Shown here: positions 10,582 through 19,966 of the stretch, piece after piece
Layout: every line of letters starts with the position of its first letter
Position numbering within the stretch: the first letter of the stretch is position 1
IMG/VR virus record: IMGVR_UViG_3300035698_003501
Coordinates: 1-27,091 of that record
DNA: 27,091 bases
Direction: 5' to 3' (one strand)
Origin: a virus
The notes under the pieces: model-generated
The model's database searches: none
Told to the model about the DNA's origin: nothing
Seen by the model: only the letters and a program-made list of their open reading frames with translations
Position numbers and translations under genes: made by a program

Positions 10582-12883
10582 ATATGACCCTAAAGTAGCA
10601 AGAGTGTGGACTGATTACGAAAGTATTGCCACTTCTTATAGAGAACATATAGATCATAATATTTATGGCGAGCTAACTTCAATTGGCTTGAGAAATCCGG
10701 TTCGTAACCTCGAATGGGATTTTCTCTATTTTGAAGATTCTAGTGTGTTCTCTCCTGCTGCTAACTATTTTGCTACTACAAAAAAAGAATTAGGACGCGG
10801 AGAATATTGTCCCTTTTTAGAAGGAACCCTTAATCATTCTAAATGGTGGAAAGAAGAATGGAAAAGATGTAAAGAAGGATATGAAGTAGGTGGAGTATGG
10901 ATACCAGGAGAGTATTATTTTTACCTCAATTATTGTGTGATTACACGAGTCATTGATGAGAAAGAGGGAACAGTTGGGCAATTCTTTCCCCGATTCTTGA
11001 CCATGGATTTCTATTGGTTTCTAGAATTAGATGCTTGTGAAAACCCAGAACACGCTACAGATAAGCAAAATTTACCAGCAGCCAAGTCTAGACGACTCGG
11101 TTTCTCATATAAACAAGCTGGGGGCTGCGTACACAAGTTCTTTTTCTTTAGAGAGTCTACGTGTATCATTGGATCAGAGTATGGTGAAAAGGCCCGAAAC
11201 ACCTTTGAGATGGCTCTTACTATGATTGACTTTGTCAATGAACATACAGAGTTCAGAACACCTCTTGGGACAAGAAAAGTCTCTGATAACGGATGTATAG
11301 TTGTTGCCGGAGCGAAAGTAAGAGTGCGCGGAAAAGAGTTCTTCAAAGGAAGGAAGTCTCGCATAATCACTGTCTCGTTCCATAATAAACCCGATGCTGC
11401 AGCCGGTTACGGAGCAGTTCGAGTAATCTTTGAAGAGTCTGGCATGATTAAGCATTTTAAAAATGCTTGGGCGTTTACAGAACCTACTCTTAGATCTGGT
11501 GCTATTCGTAAAGGAATATGTATTGCGTTTGGTACAGGTGGTGACATGGATGGAAACACTAAAGACTTTGCCGAAGCAATGGCTGCTCCTGCAGCTAATA
11601 AATTCAGAGAGTACGATAACATTTATGAATACAGTGAACAAATACGTAAATCAGGATTATTCTTTGATGCATTATGGCTCCGAGAAGGGTCAACAATTAC
11701 ATTACTTGATGGATCAGTACATCAAGGTCTTGACATTAATGGAAACGCTATTAGATGGGTAGCAGAGTTATCACTTAATTCAGAAAGGATTAAGTCAAAA
11801 GATGCTGATAAAAAAACAAAGGCTACATTTCTTACTCAGAATTGTAAAACTCTTAGTGAAGCATTTTTAGTATTAGACGGGGCTGTGTTCCCTACTGATG
11901 AGATATTAGACAGAATTAATGTATTAAGAAACAATACAGCTACTTATAAGCCATATATTTCTGGTAACTTAGTAGATACTGAAACTGGAGTAAATTTTAA
12001 GCCAGACCAAGAAGGAAAACTTCATCCTATGGATTACTTCCCATTGACTGGGAATGAGAAGATGGAGGACCTTAAAGGATGTATGGTTCAATATTATGCT
12101 CCTGAAAGAATTAGTGGGGCAGTTCCTGATGACGCATATATAATAGGGCATGACCCTTATGCAGTAGAAGGCTCTGTTCATATTAATGCAGGCACCTCTT
12201 TAGGAGTAGCCTATGTTATGAGAACGAATAAATATATTAGAGAATTAGGATTACCAGGAGAAATTGTAGCAAGCTATATAGGTAGAGAACAAAGATCGGA
12301 TGATTATAATTATAACCTATATAAGCTATCTAAATATTATAATGCTCAGATAATGTTTGAGAATAACCGGGGGCAAGTCAAGCAATATTTCCAACATAAG
12401 CGGATGCTGCACAAATTATGTCAGCCGCCCGGACACATTATTGACAAGCACCTTAGCTCAAATTCTACATCAGCTACTCGTAAGTTTGGGTACACTACTG
12501 TAAATAAACACTTTAAAGAAGAGCTAATACGATACATCATAGACTGGATATTATCTCCAGCATTAGAAGGGGAAGGTAAACGATTACTCGATACTATAAA
12601 TGACGAAGCGCTATTACAGGAGATGGTTCGTTTTAATTTTGAGCACGGAAATTATGATAGGATAATGGCCCTTGTAGGATGCGTCCTATACTTAGAAAAT
12701 CACAAGATAGAACATACTGTAAAAGCAAAACCGAAACCATTGAGTTTCTTATCAAACAACTCTTATCTATTTGATCTAGACAAACTAAATTATGCAAACA
12801 AATATTCTAAAACACAAATTATCTCAAAGCCGCAAACTGGCAGACAAAGCCAAATGGGGTCGCCAATACATGGATTATATTAG
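10550..12883 (+). CDS. terL: Large terminase subunit (777 aa)
   Basis: The N-terminal ATPase has a deviant Walker A (AKSRRLGFSYK, about 178-188, with Phe where most P-loops have Lys), a Walker B-like strand RVIFEESG (291-298), and a coupling motif CIAFGTGGDMD (about 324-334). The C-terminal nuclease fits the RNase H fold: Asp535 in IIGHDPYAVEG, Glu604 in IMFENNRG and Asp703 in NYDRIMALVG. The protein would translocate and cut the genome at the portal during packaging. Its length is above the usual for TerL but within that of large phages. The start at 10550 lies within the end of groEL; the end overlaps the portal gene. Confidence 0.88.
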   Translation: MKNQTRNKHGKYDPKVARVWTDYESIATSYREHIDHNIYGELTSIGLRNPVRNLEWDFLYFEDSSVFSPAANYFATTKKELGRGEYCPFLEGTLNHSKWWKEEWKRCKEGYEVGGVWIPGEYYFYLNYCVITRVIDEKEGTVGQFFPRFLTMDFYWFLELDACENPEHATDKQNLPAAKSRRLGFSYKQAGGCVHKFFFFRESTCIIGSEYGEKARNTFEMALTMIDFVNEHTEFRTPLGTRKVSDNGCIVVAGAKVRVRGKEFFKGRKSRIITVSFHNKPDAAAGYGAVRVIFEESGMIKHFKNAWAFTEPTLRSGAIRKGICIAFGTGGDMDGNTKDFAEAMAAPAANKFREYDNIYEYSEQIRKSGLFFDALWLREGSTITLLDGSVHQGLDINGNAIRWVAELSLNSERIKSKDADKKTKATFLTQNCKTLSEAFLVLDGAVFPTDEILDRINVLRNNTATYKPYISGNLVDTETGVNFKPDQEGKLHPMDYFPLTGNEKMEDLKGCMVQYYAPERISGAVPDDAYIIGHDPYAVEGSVHINAGTSLGVAYVMRTNKYIRELGLPGEIVASYIGREQRSDDYNYNLYKLSKYYNAQIMFENNRGQVKQYFQHKRMLHKLCQPPGHIIDKHLSSNSTSATRKFGYTTVNKHFKEELIRYIIDWILSPALEGEGKRLLDTINDEALLQEMVRFNFEHGNYDRIMALVGCVLYLENHKIEHTVKAKPKPLSFLSNNSYLFDLDKLNYANKYSKTQIISKPQTGRQSQMGSPIHGLY

Positions 12884-15359
12884 TCCTACGTATTTAGGTA
12901 ATTCAACACGATGGGAAAACACCAAGCGATTGGCTGCTAACTATAAGTTGTATAACAATGAGATAGATCAAGATGAATTTGCTAAGTGGTGTTCTCCCTT
13001 TGGTATTGACGTAGGTCAGTATCAAGAAGAGATTATGCCATTTAATAAGATTCCAAATAAAGCCAATATTCTTATTGGAGAAGAAATTATTAGAGGTGAA
13101 ACGTACAAACCAGTACTCATCTCACAGAAAGATATTATTGAAAAAACAGATGAAATGAGAAATCTCACTAAAGAGTATGTAAATGCTGAGATTCAAAAAG
13201 CCATGGAGAAAGCTAAGGTAAGTATGGGAGAAATGAGCGAAGAAGAGTACCAACAAGTAGCAGAACAATATCAAACAGAATACACACCTGATGATTTAGA
13301 TGTAAATGAATATCTATCTCAAAAAGAAATATTTGCTGCTAAAGTACTTGAATTCGCTAAATATGATCAGCGTATCAAAACTCAAAAGAACTTGGGATTT
13401 AAGCACACTATTATTTCAGACATGGAATGTGTGTGGGTAGGCATTGATCGCGGTAAGCCAATGATTAAAATTGTAAATCCGTTAAATCTATTCTTTCAAA
13501 AAGGTCCAGAAGTTGAGTATATACAAGACGGTGATTTTGCGGGGGAAAGATTTTTAATGACACGATTTAGCGTACTTGATAAGTATGGGGATAGAATGAG
13601 TAATGAAGACAGAGCTAAATTCGAACGCCCGTTTTACTCAAGAGCAGGAGGCTCATTAAGCAGTGACATTGATCCCCAGTTTGAAAAAACACTGGATTAT
13701 CTTACTCCTAGAGCTTTTGGTTCTGCACAGAAATTAGACGGAGAAGGGATCGGACAATATGCTTCTGATTTTTCATTTAAAACAACTCTTGATCTAGTTG
13801 AGGTTGTTAATGTTGAATGGAGAACGCAAAGAAGAGTATATTTTCTTACTTCTTTCGATCAATTTGGAGACGCAGATATACAGATAGTAGATGAGCAATA
13901 TCCTATTCCCGACGAAGCTACCAAGATTTCTGTTACGAATAAGTTCGGCGTAGACACGACCCGTTATGAATGGGTGAATCCAATGACGCAGACTCCTGTG
14001 TTTGCAGAAGAAATATGGATTCCTAGAATCTGGGAAGGAACTAGAATTGAAAATGATATTTATATTGACGTTAGAGAAAAGCCTAATCAGGCCATGTCTA
14101 TTGACGACCCTTATCGCTGTGCAAAATTAGGTTACATAGGACGAGTTTATACTTCTACTAATGCTAAATCTATTTCGATTGTATCACGAATGAAGCCTTT
14201 TCAAATGATGTACTTTATTGCAATGCACCAGTTAAGTAAGCTACTAACTCAAAATCAAGGAAAACAATTAGTATTTGATCAAGCACAAATACCAGAATTT
14301 GATGATCCTTATGGACGCAGTGATACTATGATGCAGTTATTTTATCAATCTAAAGGATTAATTTATACCAATTCCATGAGTAATTCTCAAGGAGGGGCTA
14401 TGCCTAGTAATCGTGGCGCAGCTGTAGATGTTCTTGATACTTCTACTACTGCTGATATGCTTAACTTAACTAATCTATGTGATTGGTTAGATGAGCAAAT
14501 TGGACAATCAGCTGGAATCTCGAAAGAACGGGAGGGTCAGATCCAACGTTATACTAATGCTTCTGACAACCAGCAAGCGATTGCGCAATCATCTTACATT
14601 ACAGAGGTTTACTTTAATCTTCATAATGAGCTGTGGCAATATGTTATGGATCAATACTTAACCACCTTTACAGTGTGGGCAAAGAATTGGTTTGAAATGA
14701 ACCCTGGTAATAAAGAGATGATGTTACAGTATGTATTAGGAAATGGTGCTATTCAGATGTTAAAAATGACTCCTAATGTATTGCAAGAATCTGAGTATGG
14801 AATATTCTTAGAGCTTAGTTCTTCTACTGAAGATTATAAAACTAAGATAGAGCAGTATATTATGCCTTTAATTCAGAGTGAAATGCAAGGTGCAGAGATG
14901 GTATCTGAAATACTTAAGTCTAGAAGGGATGGAACAAGTCCTGAAAAGATTCATCAAATGATTGTTTCTATGAGTAATGTCTACGATCAGCGTAAACAGC
15001 AGGCACAACAAGCTCAGTCTGAACAAGAACAGAAAATGATGGAAATGCAGAAACAAATGGCTGAAGAAGAACATCAAAGACAAATAGAGAAAATCATATT
15101 GGAAGAAGAACTTAAGAAAGAACGTGAAATAGCAGTTAATACAATTAAGACATTCTCATGGAATGAGGATAAGGACATGAATGAAAACGGAGTCCCTGAT
15201 GTTGTAGAAATGGCTAACTTACAGCTTAAGCAAGAATTTCAAGAGAGTGATTTAAACATGAAGAAAGATAAAATGAAACAAGAAAAGGAGATGCATAATG
15301 ACAAAATGAAACTTGAAAATAAGAAATTAAGTCAAAAGCTAGCTTCAACTTCTAAATAA
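12792..15359 (+). CDS. Portal protein (855 aa)
   Basis: Position directly after terL, size, and a large helical and beta core support a portal, the dodecameric DNA gate at the head vertex. Motifs include NKIPNKANILIGEEIIRGET near residues 90-110, a central region of mixed strands, and MKPFQMMYFIAMHQLSK near residue 470. The last 150 residues form a long Gln/Lys/Glu/Met-rich coiled coil. It is interrupted at 793-806 by DKDMNENGVPDVVE, which resembles a calcium-binding loop (D-x-D-x-N-x-N-G). I accept the ATG at 12792, which overlaps terL by 92 bases; the ATG at 12870 is an alternative. Confidence 0.82.
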   Translation: MQTNILKHKLSQSRKLADKAKWGRQYMDYISPTYLGNSTRWENTKRLAANYKLYNNEIDQDEFAKWCSPFGIDVGQYQEEIMPFNKIPNKANILIGEEIIRGETYKPVLISQKDIIEKTDEMRNLTKEYVNAEIQKAMEKAKVSMGEMSEEEYQQVAEQYQTEYTPDDLDVNEYLSQKEIFAAKVLEFAKYDQRIKTQKNLGFKHTIISDMECVWVGIDRGKPMIKIVNPLNLFFQKGPEVEYIQDGDFAGERFLMTRFSVLDKYGDRMSNEDRAKFERPFYSRAGGSLSSDIDPQFEKTLDYLTPRAFGSAQKLDGEGIGQYASDFSFKTTLDLVEVVNVEWRTQRRVYFLTSFDQFGDADIQIVDEQYPIPDEATKISVTNKFGVDTTRYEWVNPMTQTPVFAEEIWIPRIWEGTRIENDIYIDVREKPNQAMSIDDPYRCAKLGYIGRVYTSTNAKSISIVSRMKPFQMMYFIAMHQLSKLLTQNQGKQLVFDQAQIPEFDDPYGRSDTMMQLFYQSKGLIYTNSMSNSQGGAMPSNRGAAVDVLDTSTTADMLNLTNLCDWLDEQIGQSAGISKEREGQIQRYTNASDNQQAIAQSSYITEVYFNLHNELWQYVMDQYLTTFTVWAKNWFEMNPGNKEMMLQYVLGNGAIQMLKMTPNVLQESEYGIFLELSSSTEDYKTKIEQYIMPLIQSEMQGAEMVSEILKSRRDGTSPEKIHQMIVSMSNVYDQRKQQAQQAQSEQEQKMMEMQKQMAEEEHQRQIEKIILEEELKKEREIAVNTIKTFSWNEDKDMNENGVPDVVEMANLQLKQEFQESDLNMKKDKMKQEKEMHNDKMKLENKKLSQKLASTSK

Positions 15360-15368
15360 TATGAACTT

Positions 15369-15406
15369 ATTTTGGACAATTAGGGTATTCCTTAGTTGTT
15401 CAAAAT
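15369..15406 (+). promoter_or_regulatory. Long stem-loop between portal and scaffold genes
   Basis: ATTTTGGACAA pairs with TTGTTCAAAAT (11 bp, one G-U), and the loop holds a further AGG/CCT pairing. No T-run follows, so it is not a standard terminator. It may mark an mRNA processing or stabilising site that lets the scaffold and capsid genes be expressed more than the portal. Confidence 0.55.
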
Positions 15407-15451
15407 AATCACAAAACAAATCTTTTAAAATAAACTTTAAATAAATACATT

Positions 15452-16570
15452 ATGGATAATGGAAACTTTGATTTCGGATTCGAAATAGTAGTAGACGAGC
15501 AAGCTTTTGGCGGAGAGACCCTTACGGAACTCCCAGAAGGAGTAGAGTACGCTGAACTAGGAGATCTTACCCTAGAGCCAGTAGTTGATTCAGTCACCCC
15601 TGAAGACACAACGGTTGTTGTACCTGACGCTGATATTATAGACGATCCCGAAAAAGAAACAAAAGTAGAAGACGTAGTAGATACTACAGACTACACCGAT
15701 GTCTTTAAAGATCACTTCAAATTACTAAAGCAAGCAGGGCTTGTTTATAACGATGAATTAGAATTAGACGACACCGCTTCGAACTTTGAAGAAGTTCTTC
15801 AGCAAAACGAAGTAGCACGAAATCAAGCGGTCGCAAGGCAGTTGGTAGATGCTCTTCCAGAAAAACTTAGAGACATTGTAACTTATGGCCTATCAGGTGG
15901 GGACGACTTAGATAAGTTTTTTCAAACTGAAAGCCAAATTCAAGACTTAAATTTTAATCTTAGTGATCCTAATGAGCAAGAAGCAGTCGTAAGACAACAT
16001 CTAGCTTCCAAGGGAAACGATGATTTCGCAATTAATGCTATTGTAGATCGACTAAAAGATGATGATCGCCTTGCTACGCAAGCAACCACTTCTTTTAATG
16101 AGTTGAAAAACACTCTCGATCAAGAAAAACAATCTCTGCTCACACAACAAAAAGAACAGAAGCAGGTACGAGAACAAGGAATGCAAGAAAAGCATGAAGG
16201 CGTAGTCTCTTTTATTAAGGAACAAGATACATGGAATTCAACTGCTCAAGAGCAGGTTTACTCAATGATTTATCGTCCTGAACAAAAGTACGATGGTAAC
16301 TCTTATATTGGCGCAGTACTAAACAAGATATCCTCAACACCCGAGCAGCTTGTGCAATTCACTAAAATGATTACTGATCAATATGATTTTGAGAAAGGGT
16401 TTGACATACAAGGAAAACAAAAGGAGGCTAATAATCTGAAAAAGGGTTTACGTCAACAATTGGGATCTGTGTTACAAGCAAACACTACCTCACGGACATC
16501 AAGTGACAAACAAACAAAGACCATTGACTGGTCGAAAACAAACGTGGTCTTACCTTTCGGGTACGACTAA
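15452..16570 (+). CDS. Scaffold-like head assembly protein (372 aa)
   Basis: This gene lies between portal and capsid genes, the usual place for a scaffold. The protein is strongly acidic in its first 90 residues (Val/Asp/Glu/Thr-rich, low complexity). A helical middle follows (NEVARNQAVARQLVDALPEK), then a Gln/Lys/Glu-rich coiled coil near 225-255 (LDQEKQSLLTQQKEQKQ). A helical C-terminal part ends in KTIDWSKTNVVLPFGYD, which could dock on the capsid shell. Scaffolds often have this disordered, helical and charged form and a short C-terminal docking segment. No protease is visible. Function is inferred from place and composition. Confidence 0.65.
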   Translation: MDNGNFDFGFEIVVDEQAFGGETLTELPEGVEYAELGDLTLEPVVDSVTPEDTTVVVPDADIIDDPEKETKVEDVVDTTDYTDVFKDHFKLLKQAGLVYNDELELDDTASNFEEVLQQNEVARNQAVARQLVDALPEKLRDIVTYGLSGGDDLDKFFQTESQIQDLNFNLSDPNEQEAVVRQHLASKGNDDFAINAIVDRLKDDDRLATQATTSFNELKNTLDQEKQSLLTQQKEQKQVREQGMQEKHEGVVSFIKEQDTWNSTAQEQVYSMIYRPEQKYDGNSYIGAVLNKISSTPEQLVQFTKMITDQYDFEKGFDIQGKQKEANNLKKGLRQQLGSVLQANTTSRTSSDKQTKTIDWSKTNVVLPFGYD

Positions 16571-16585
16571 ACAACAAAACAAATA

Positions 16586-18121
16586 ATGACTAAATCGAAC
16601 GGACAATTAGCAGTCCAATACTACCAAGGCTTCGGTGGTAAATCTTTTGATTCCAATCACTATGCTGACGCGTTTAGAAGCAGTGCTCCGCACCACTTCG
16701 GAATGCAGGTATCAAAATTGTTCACTGCTATCAATAAGTACGAACATCGCGTACTTAACAATTTAACTTACGGACGCGGAATGTATGAAGTAATACAGGA
16801 CGATGTTTATAAGTGGACTATCGCTGGAGATTCTCTGGTAGAGTTCAGAATCACAGAGCTACTTGAATCAGGCAACAGTTACCCAGGTAAAGGAAACCAA
16901 GAGTTTCGTATTTCTTTGGATAAAGGTTGGATGGGCAAGCCAGTAATGATTCAATTCGAGGACAACCACATGCCTCGCGCACTCATCACGCAAGACCCAA
17001 TTAAAGTAGGTGATTCCTATTACTATACATTGAGACTGGAAACTGACGATCCTAACGTATGGCTCGACCCTGAGAACATCCAAGTAGGAAAAGTAGTTAT
17101 CGACGCAGGTACATTGATTCAAAATGAAATGAGTCAAGAAGCTGCTGGTGGATACTACGGATCTCAGATGGACCTCCAATGCCAGATTGGCGCAGTTGCT
17201 CGTGAATTTTCTGTAACCGACAAGGTAGTACGCAAAGAAATTGCTGCTAACAGAGAAAAGCGCAACTTAAATTCCGTTCCTAAAAATCAGCGTTCTAGCG
17301 AAGGCTGGGCATTTGCCATCCGTCAGGGTGACAAGATCGTTCCTCGTGGCGCATTCATCACTATGGCTGAAGCTCACTTATTGGAAATGACTGATATGGA
17401 TATGGAAACGTCTATGAAGTTTGGTAACAAGATGACCTATAACGATCCTACTACAGGATATGTTAAGAAGGCAGCTCCTGGGTGGAGACAACTTGTTAAG
17501 GACGGTCACGTTTTCTACAATAATGGTTCTTTGACAGCACAACAGCTCGAAGATTATCTCCACGGAATTTTCCTTCATAGGATTAATTCTAAGGGACGTA
17601 AAATTAAATTAGCTACTGGTGAAGGTGGTGTTCGTATGTTCCATCAGATTCTTTCTGATGAAGCAAATAGTTTCATGACTATTGACACAACATTTATCGG
17701 AAAAGCTTCTTCTCCATTCAATTCTAATGCTCTATCTTTCGGTGGACAGTTTACTAAGTTCATTGCAACTAATGGTATTGAAGTAGAATTGATCCTTGAC
17801 CCAATGGCGGACGATCCACATTGGTGTAAAGTTAAGCACCCAGATGATCCTAAGTTCACACGCGATTCTTTCCGTTTCGACATTTATGACTTTGGTGAAA
17901 CAATGGACATGGGCACTAACATGCGCATGGTTATTGAAGAAGGTGTAGACCTTTACGCATACGTTGCGAATGTAGTTGACCCTAAGACAGGTGTTGTAAA
18001 CGACGGAAGTCGTGTTGCAAGCTTTGATAAAGGAGTTGCTATTCGTCGTGAGCGTTCAGGATCACTATGGATTTATGATACTTCTCGTTGTGGTTCTATT
18101 ATCTACGATCCAGAGAACTAA
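16586..18121 (+). CDS. Major capsid protein candidate (511 aa)
   Basis: A 511-residue protein starting MTKSNGQLAVQYYQGFGGKS, placed after portal and scaffold genes. Size, position and well-behaved codon use with many C-ending codons (often seen in highly expressed genes) fit an HK97-fold major capsid protein. Visible features: the N-terminal arm, an E-loop-like Gly/Tyr/Lys region (ESGNSYPGKGNQEFRISLDK), a central alpha/beta part, and a C-terminal part with LIDPMADD-like (ILDPMADDPHWCKVK) and DTSRCGSIIYDPEN ends. The fold cannot be proved from sequence by eye. It is a likely client of the phage chaperonin. Confidence 0.8.
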   Translation: MTKSNGQLAVQYYQGFGGKSFDSNHYADAFRSSAPHHFGMQVSKLFTAINKYEHRVLNNLTYGRGMYEVIQDDVYKWTIAGDSLVEFRITELLESGNSYPGKGNQEFRISLDKGWMGKPVMIQFEDNHMPRALITQDPIKVGDSYYYTLRLETDDPNVWLDPENIQVGKVVIDAGTLIQNEMSQEAAGGYYGSQMDLQCQIGAVAREFSVTDKVVRKEIAANREKRNLNSVPKNQRSSEGWAFAIRQGDKIVPRGAFITMAEAHLLEMTDMDMETSMKFGNKMTYNDPTTGYVKKAAPGWRQLVKDGHVFYNNGSLTAQQLEDYLHGIFLHRINSKGRKIKLATGEGGVRMFHQILSDEANSFMTIDTTFIGKASSPFNSNALSFGGQFTKFIATNGIEVELILDPMADDPHWCKVKHPDDPKFTRDSFRFDIYDFGETMDMGTNMRMVIEEGVDLYAYVANVVDPKTGVVNDGSRVASFDKGVAIRRERSGSLWIYDTSRCGSIIYDPEN

Positions 18122-18137
18122 TCACAAAACATAAACA

Positions 18138-19229
18138 ATGACTTTAGATTACATTTCTAATAATATAAAAGAGAAACTTACCAGCAAATCGGGAGGGGTT
18201 AACGCTCCTACCCGCGTTGCTATTATCAGATCAGTTTTTCGTCAATCCGCTCAAGGACGACACAAAAAGACTTTACATAATGGCCAGCTTGCCGAGCAAA
18301 ATAGAGCTTTGGGAGCAGCAGTTCACTTTAGTCCGTCTCTATCCATGAGCCGAAGACAATTAAACACTGGTTTCTGGGAAACCATTGATAATCCTTATAA
18401 AACAAAAACTGTTGAAGAGTCAGAACTTCCGAGTGCCTGGCGCGAAGCAGAGATCTGGAGAAGGGAAACTATTACTATTCAAGAATATCTTGAAATCAAG
18501 TATAACAAGTTACCCGGTTTTTACACATCTGAGCCCGCAGACCTATGGGGACAGAGAAAGTCTACTATACCAACCTATCTCCAAGGCTTTCGTTTTCCGT
18601 TGGAAGATGGTGCCACTGTTTTAAACCTTGATAAAGAAAGAGACGAAGTGATGTACTTATTAGCGTTAAAATCTTCTAAGATTGCTAATAACTCACAAGA
18701 GGCCAATTCATTGACCCATTCACATTACATCTCTCAAGTTAATGAAGGAGAGCTTGCAAAGGCTCAAAAGACAGAATTATATGAGGATGCTATTTCAAGA
18801 TTGTACAAACTTAAAAATGAGTACGATGGCGAAACTGTTAAACAGTTTGCTATTATTCTTGGAATCGTCAAAGATGATGATATGGCATTAAGAATATTGA
18901 AAAATAAACTTAGTGATTACATTAACGATAAACGATACAAAGAAGAAAACATCAAGTCTTTCTTCAAAGTGTTTGACTTATTCGAAGGTAATGAAAATGA
19001 TAAATATGTATTTCAGACCACCCACCTTGTTAAAGTTCTTTTAAATAAGCGCATTATAACAAGAGGTAAGGGAAGCTACACATGGAGCAACGCTCCTGAG
19101 CAGTCTGTCCAAAAGTTGGGCATATCTGAAGCATCTGTTATTAATTTCCTTATGGATACAGACGCTAAAGAATGGAGAGAGAAACTTTGTGAAGAACTAA
19201 AGTCTAAAACTGGAATAGTTTTAAAATAA
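18138..19229 (+). CDS. Putative head or connector protein (363 aa)
   Basis: The gene follows the capsid gene by 16 bases with an A-rich start leader. The protein starts MTLDYISNNIKEKLTSKSGG, has a basic N-terminal part with several Arg and Trp (SAWREAEIWRRETITIQEYL), and a helical C-terminal half (KTELYEDAISRLYKLKNEYD; DMALRILKNKLSDYINDKRY). No signal peptide or membrane segment. I do not recognise the family. Context, in a run of virion genes, suggests a head vertex, internal or connector component. Confidence 0.6.
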   Translation: MTLDYISNNIKEKLTSKSGGVNAPTRVAIIRSVFRQSAQGRHKKTLHNGQLAEQNRALGAAVHFSPSLSMSRRQLNTGFWETIDNPYKTKTVEESELPSAWREAEIWRRETITIQEYLEIKYNKLPGFYTSEPADLWGQRKSTIPTYLQGFRFPLEDGATVLNLDKERDEVMYLLALKSSKIANNSQEANSLTHSHYISQVNEGELAKAQKTELYEDAISRLYKLKNEYDGETVKQFAIILGIVKDDDMALRILKNKLSDYINDKRYKEENIKSFFKVFDLFEGNENDKYVFQTTHLVKVLLNKRIITRGKGSYTWSNAPEQSVQKLGISEASVINFLMDTDAKEWREKLCEELKSKTGIVLK

Positions 19230-19230
19230 T

Positions 19231-19965
19231 ATGCAAATAGAGTTAATACATTGGACCTTCAAAAAGAAGCTTGATAAAGTAGCCTCTGGTGAATACCGGG
19301 ACTTTACTCAGGCAGAGATTGATTCTTTTCTTAATGAAGCGATAAATATTTTTGTTGAAACCAGATTTACTGGGAACAACTTTAAACAGACATCGGTAGA
19401 ATCAGATCAACAAAGGATAGATGAGCTTTCGGCGTTAATTGTCAAGGCCCCGTTTACACAACCGATGCTAACTCCATATAGTTCCAATACTGATTTTGGA
19501 ATTTATGAATTTAGATTAGAAGACCTTAGTTCAGACTATCGTCATTATCTATCTTCAAAAACAAAAGTAACAGATTGTGCTACACTGTTTGATGTTAAAA
19601 TAGTCTCTCATAATCAAATCAATAAGTTCCTAATAGATAGTACATGGAAACCCTCTGCTAAATGGCTGAGAACTCTCGGAACATTTGGCGAATCTACTTC
19701 AAGTAATGCATCATCAATATTTATTTATACAGATGCTGTATTTGAAATAGAAGGGTTATACATGGACTATTTAAGGAATCCAGTTGAAGTGAGCATAGGA
19801 GGATATACTGACATTAATGCAGTAACTAAGACGAAAGTCGAATGTGATCTGCCTGCAGAGTATCATGAACAAATAATTGATGAAGCTGTCAAATTAGCGA
19901 CGGGTGTCATCGAGAATAATTTAGGCTATCAAATAGCCAATAACCAATTAAAAACAAACAATTAA
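19231..19965 (+). CDS. Putative head-tail adaptor (244 aa)
   Basis: It begins 1 base after the previous stop. The protein starts MQIELIHWTFKKKLDKVASG, with an N-terminal helical part (FLNEAINIFVETRFTGNNFK). A beta-rich middle follows (NQINKFLIDSTWKPSAKWLR; SIFIYTDAVFEIEGLYMDYL), then a helical end after CDLPAEYHEQIIDEAVKLAT. A 'LPxxxHxxIxDxAV' ending is a pattern I associate with head-tail adaptor or tail-completion proteins of several phages. The location between capsid and tail-type genes agrees. The assignment is tentative. Confidence 0.5.
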   Translation: MQIELIHWTFKKKLDKVASGEYRDFTQAEIDSFLNEAINIFVETRFTGNNFKQTSVESDQQRIDELSALIVKAPFTQPMLTPYSSNTDFGIYEFRLEDLSSDYRHYLSSKTKVTDCATLFDVKIVSHNQINKFLIDSTWKPSAKWLRTLGTFGESTSSNASSIFIYTDAVFEIEGLYMDYLRNPVEVSIGGYTDINAVTKTKVECDLPAEYHEQIIDEAVKLATGVIENNLGYQIANNQLKTNN

Positions 19966-19966
19966 A

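Noticed and set aside
11011-11641. Several ORFs on both strands within terL
   Set aside because: All overlap the terminase frame, which has clear ATPase and nuclease motifs through this part.
16550-16570. TACCTTTCG as a Bacteroidota-type -7 element before the capsid gene
   Set aside because: No TTTG-type -33 element stands at proper distance and the match lies in the scaffold coding end.
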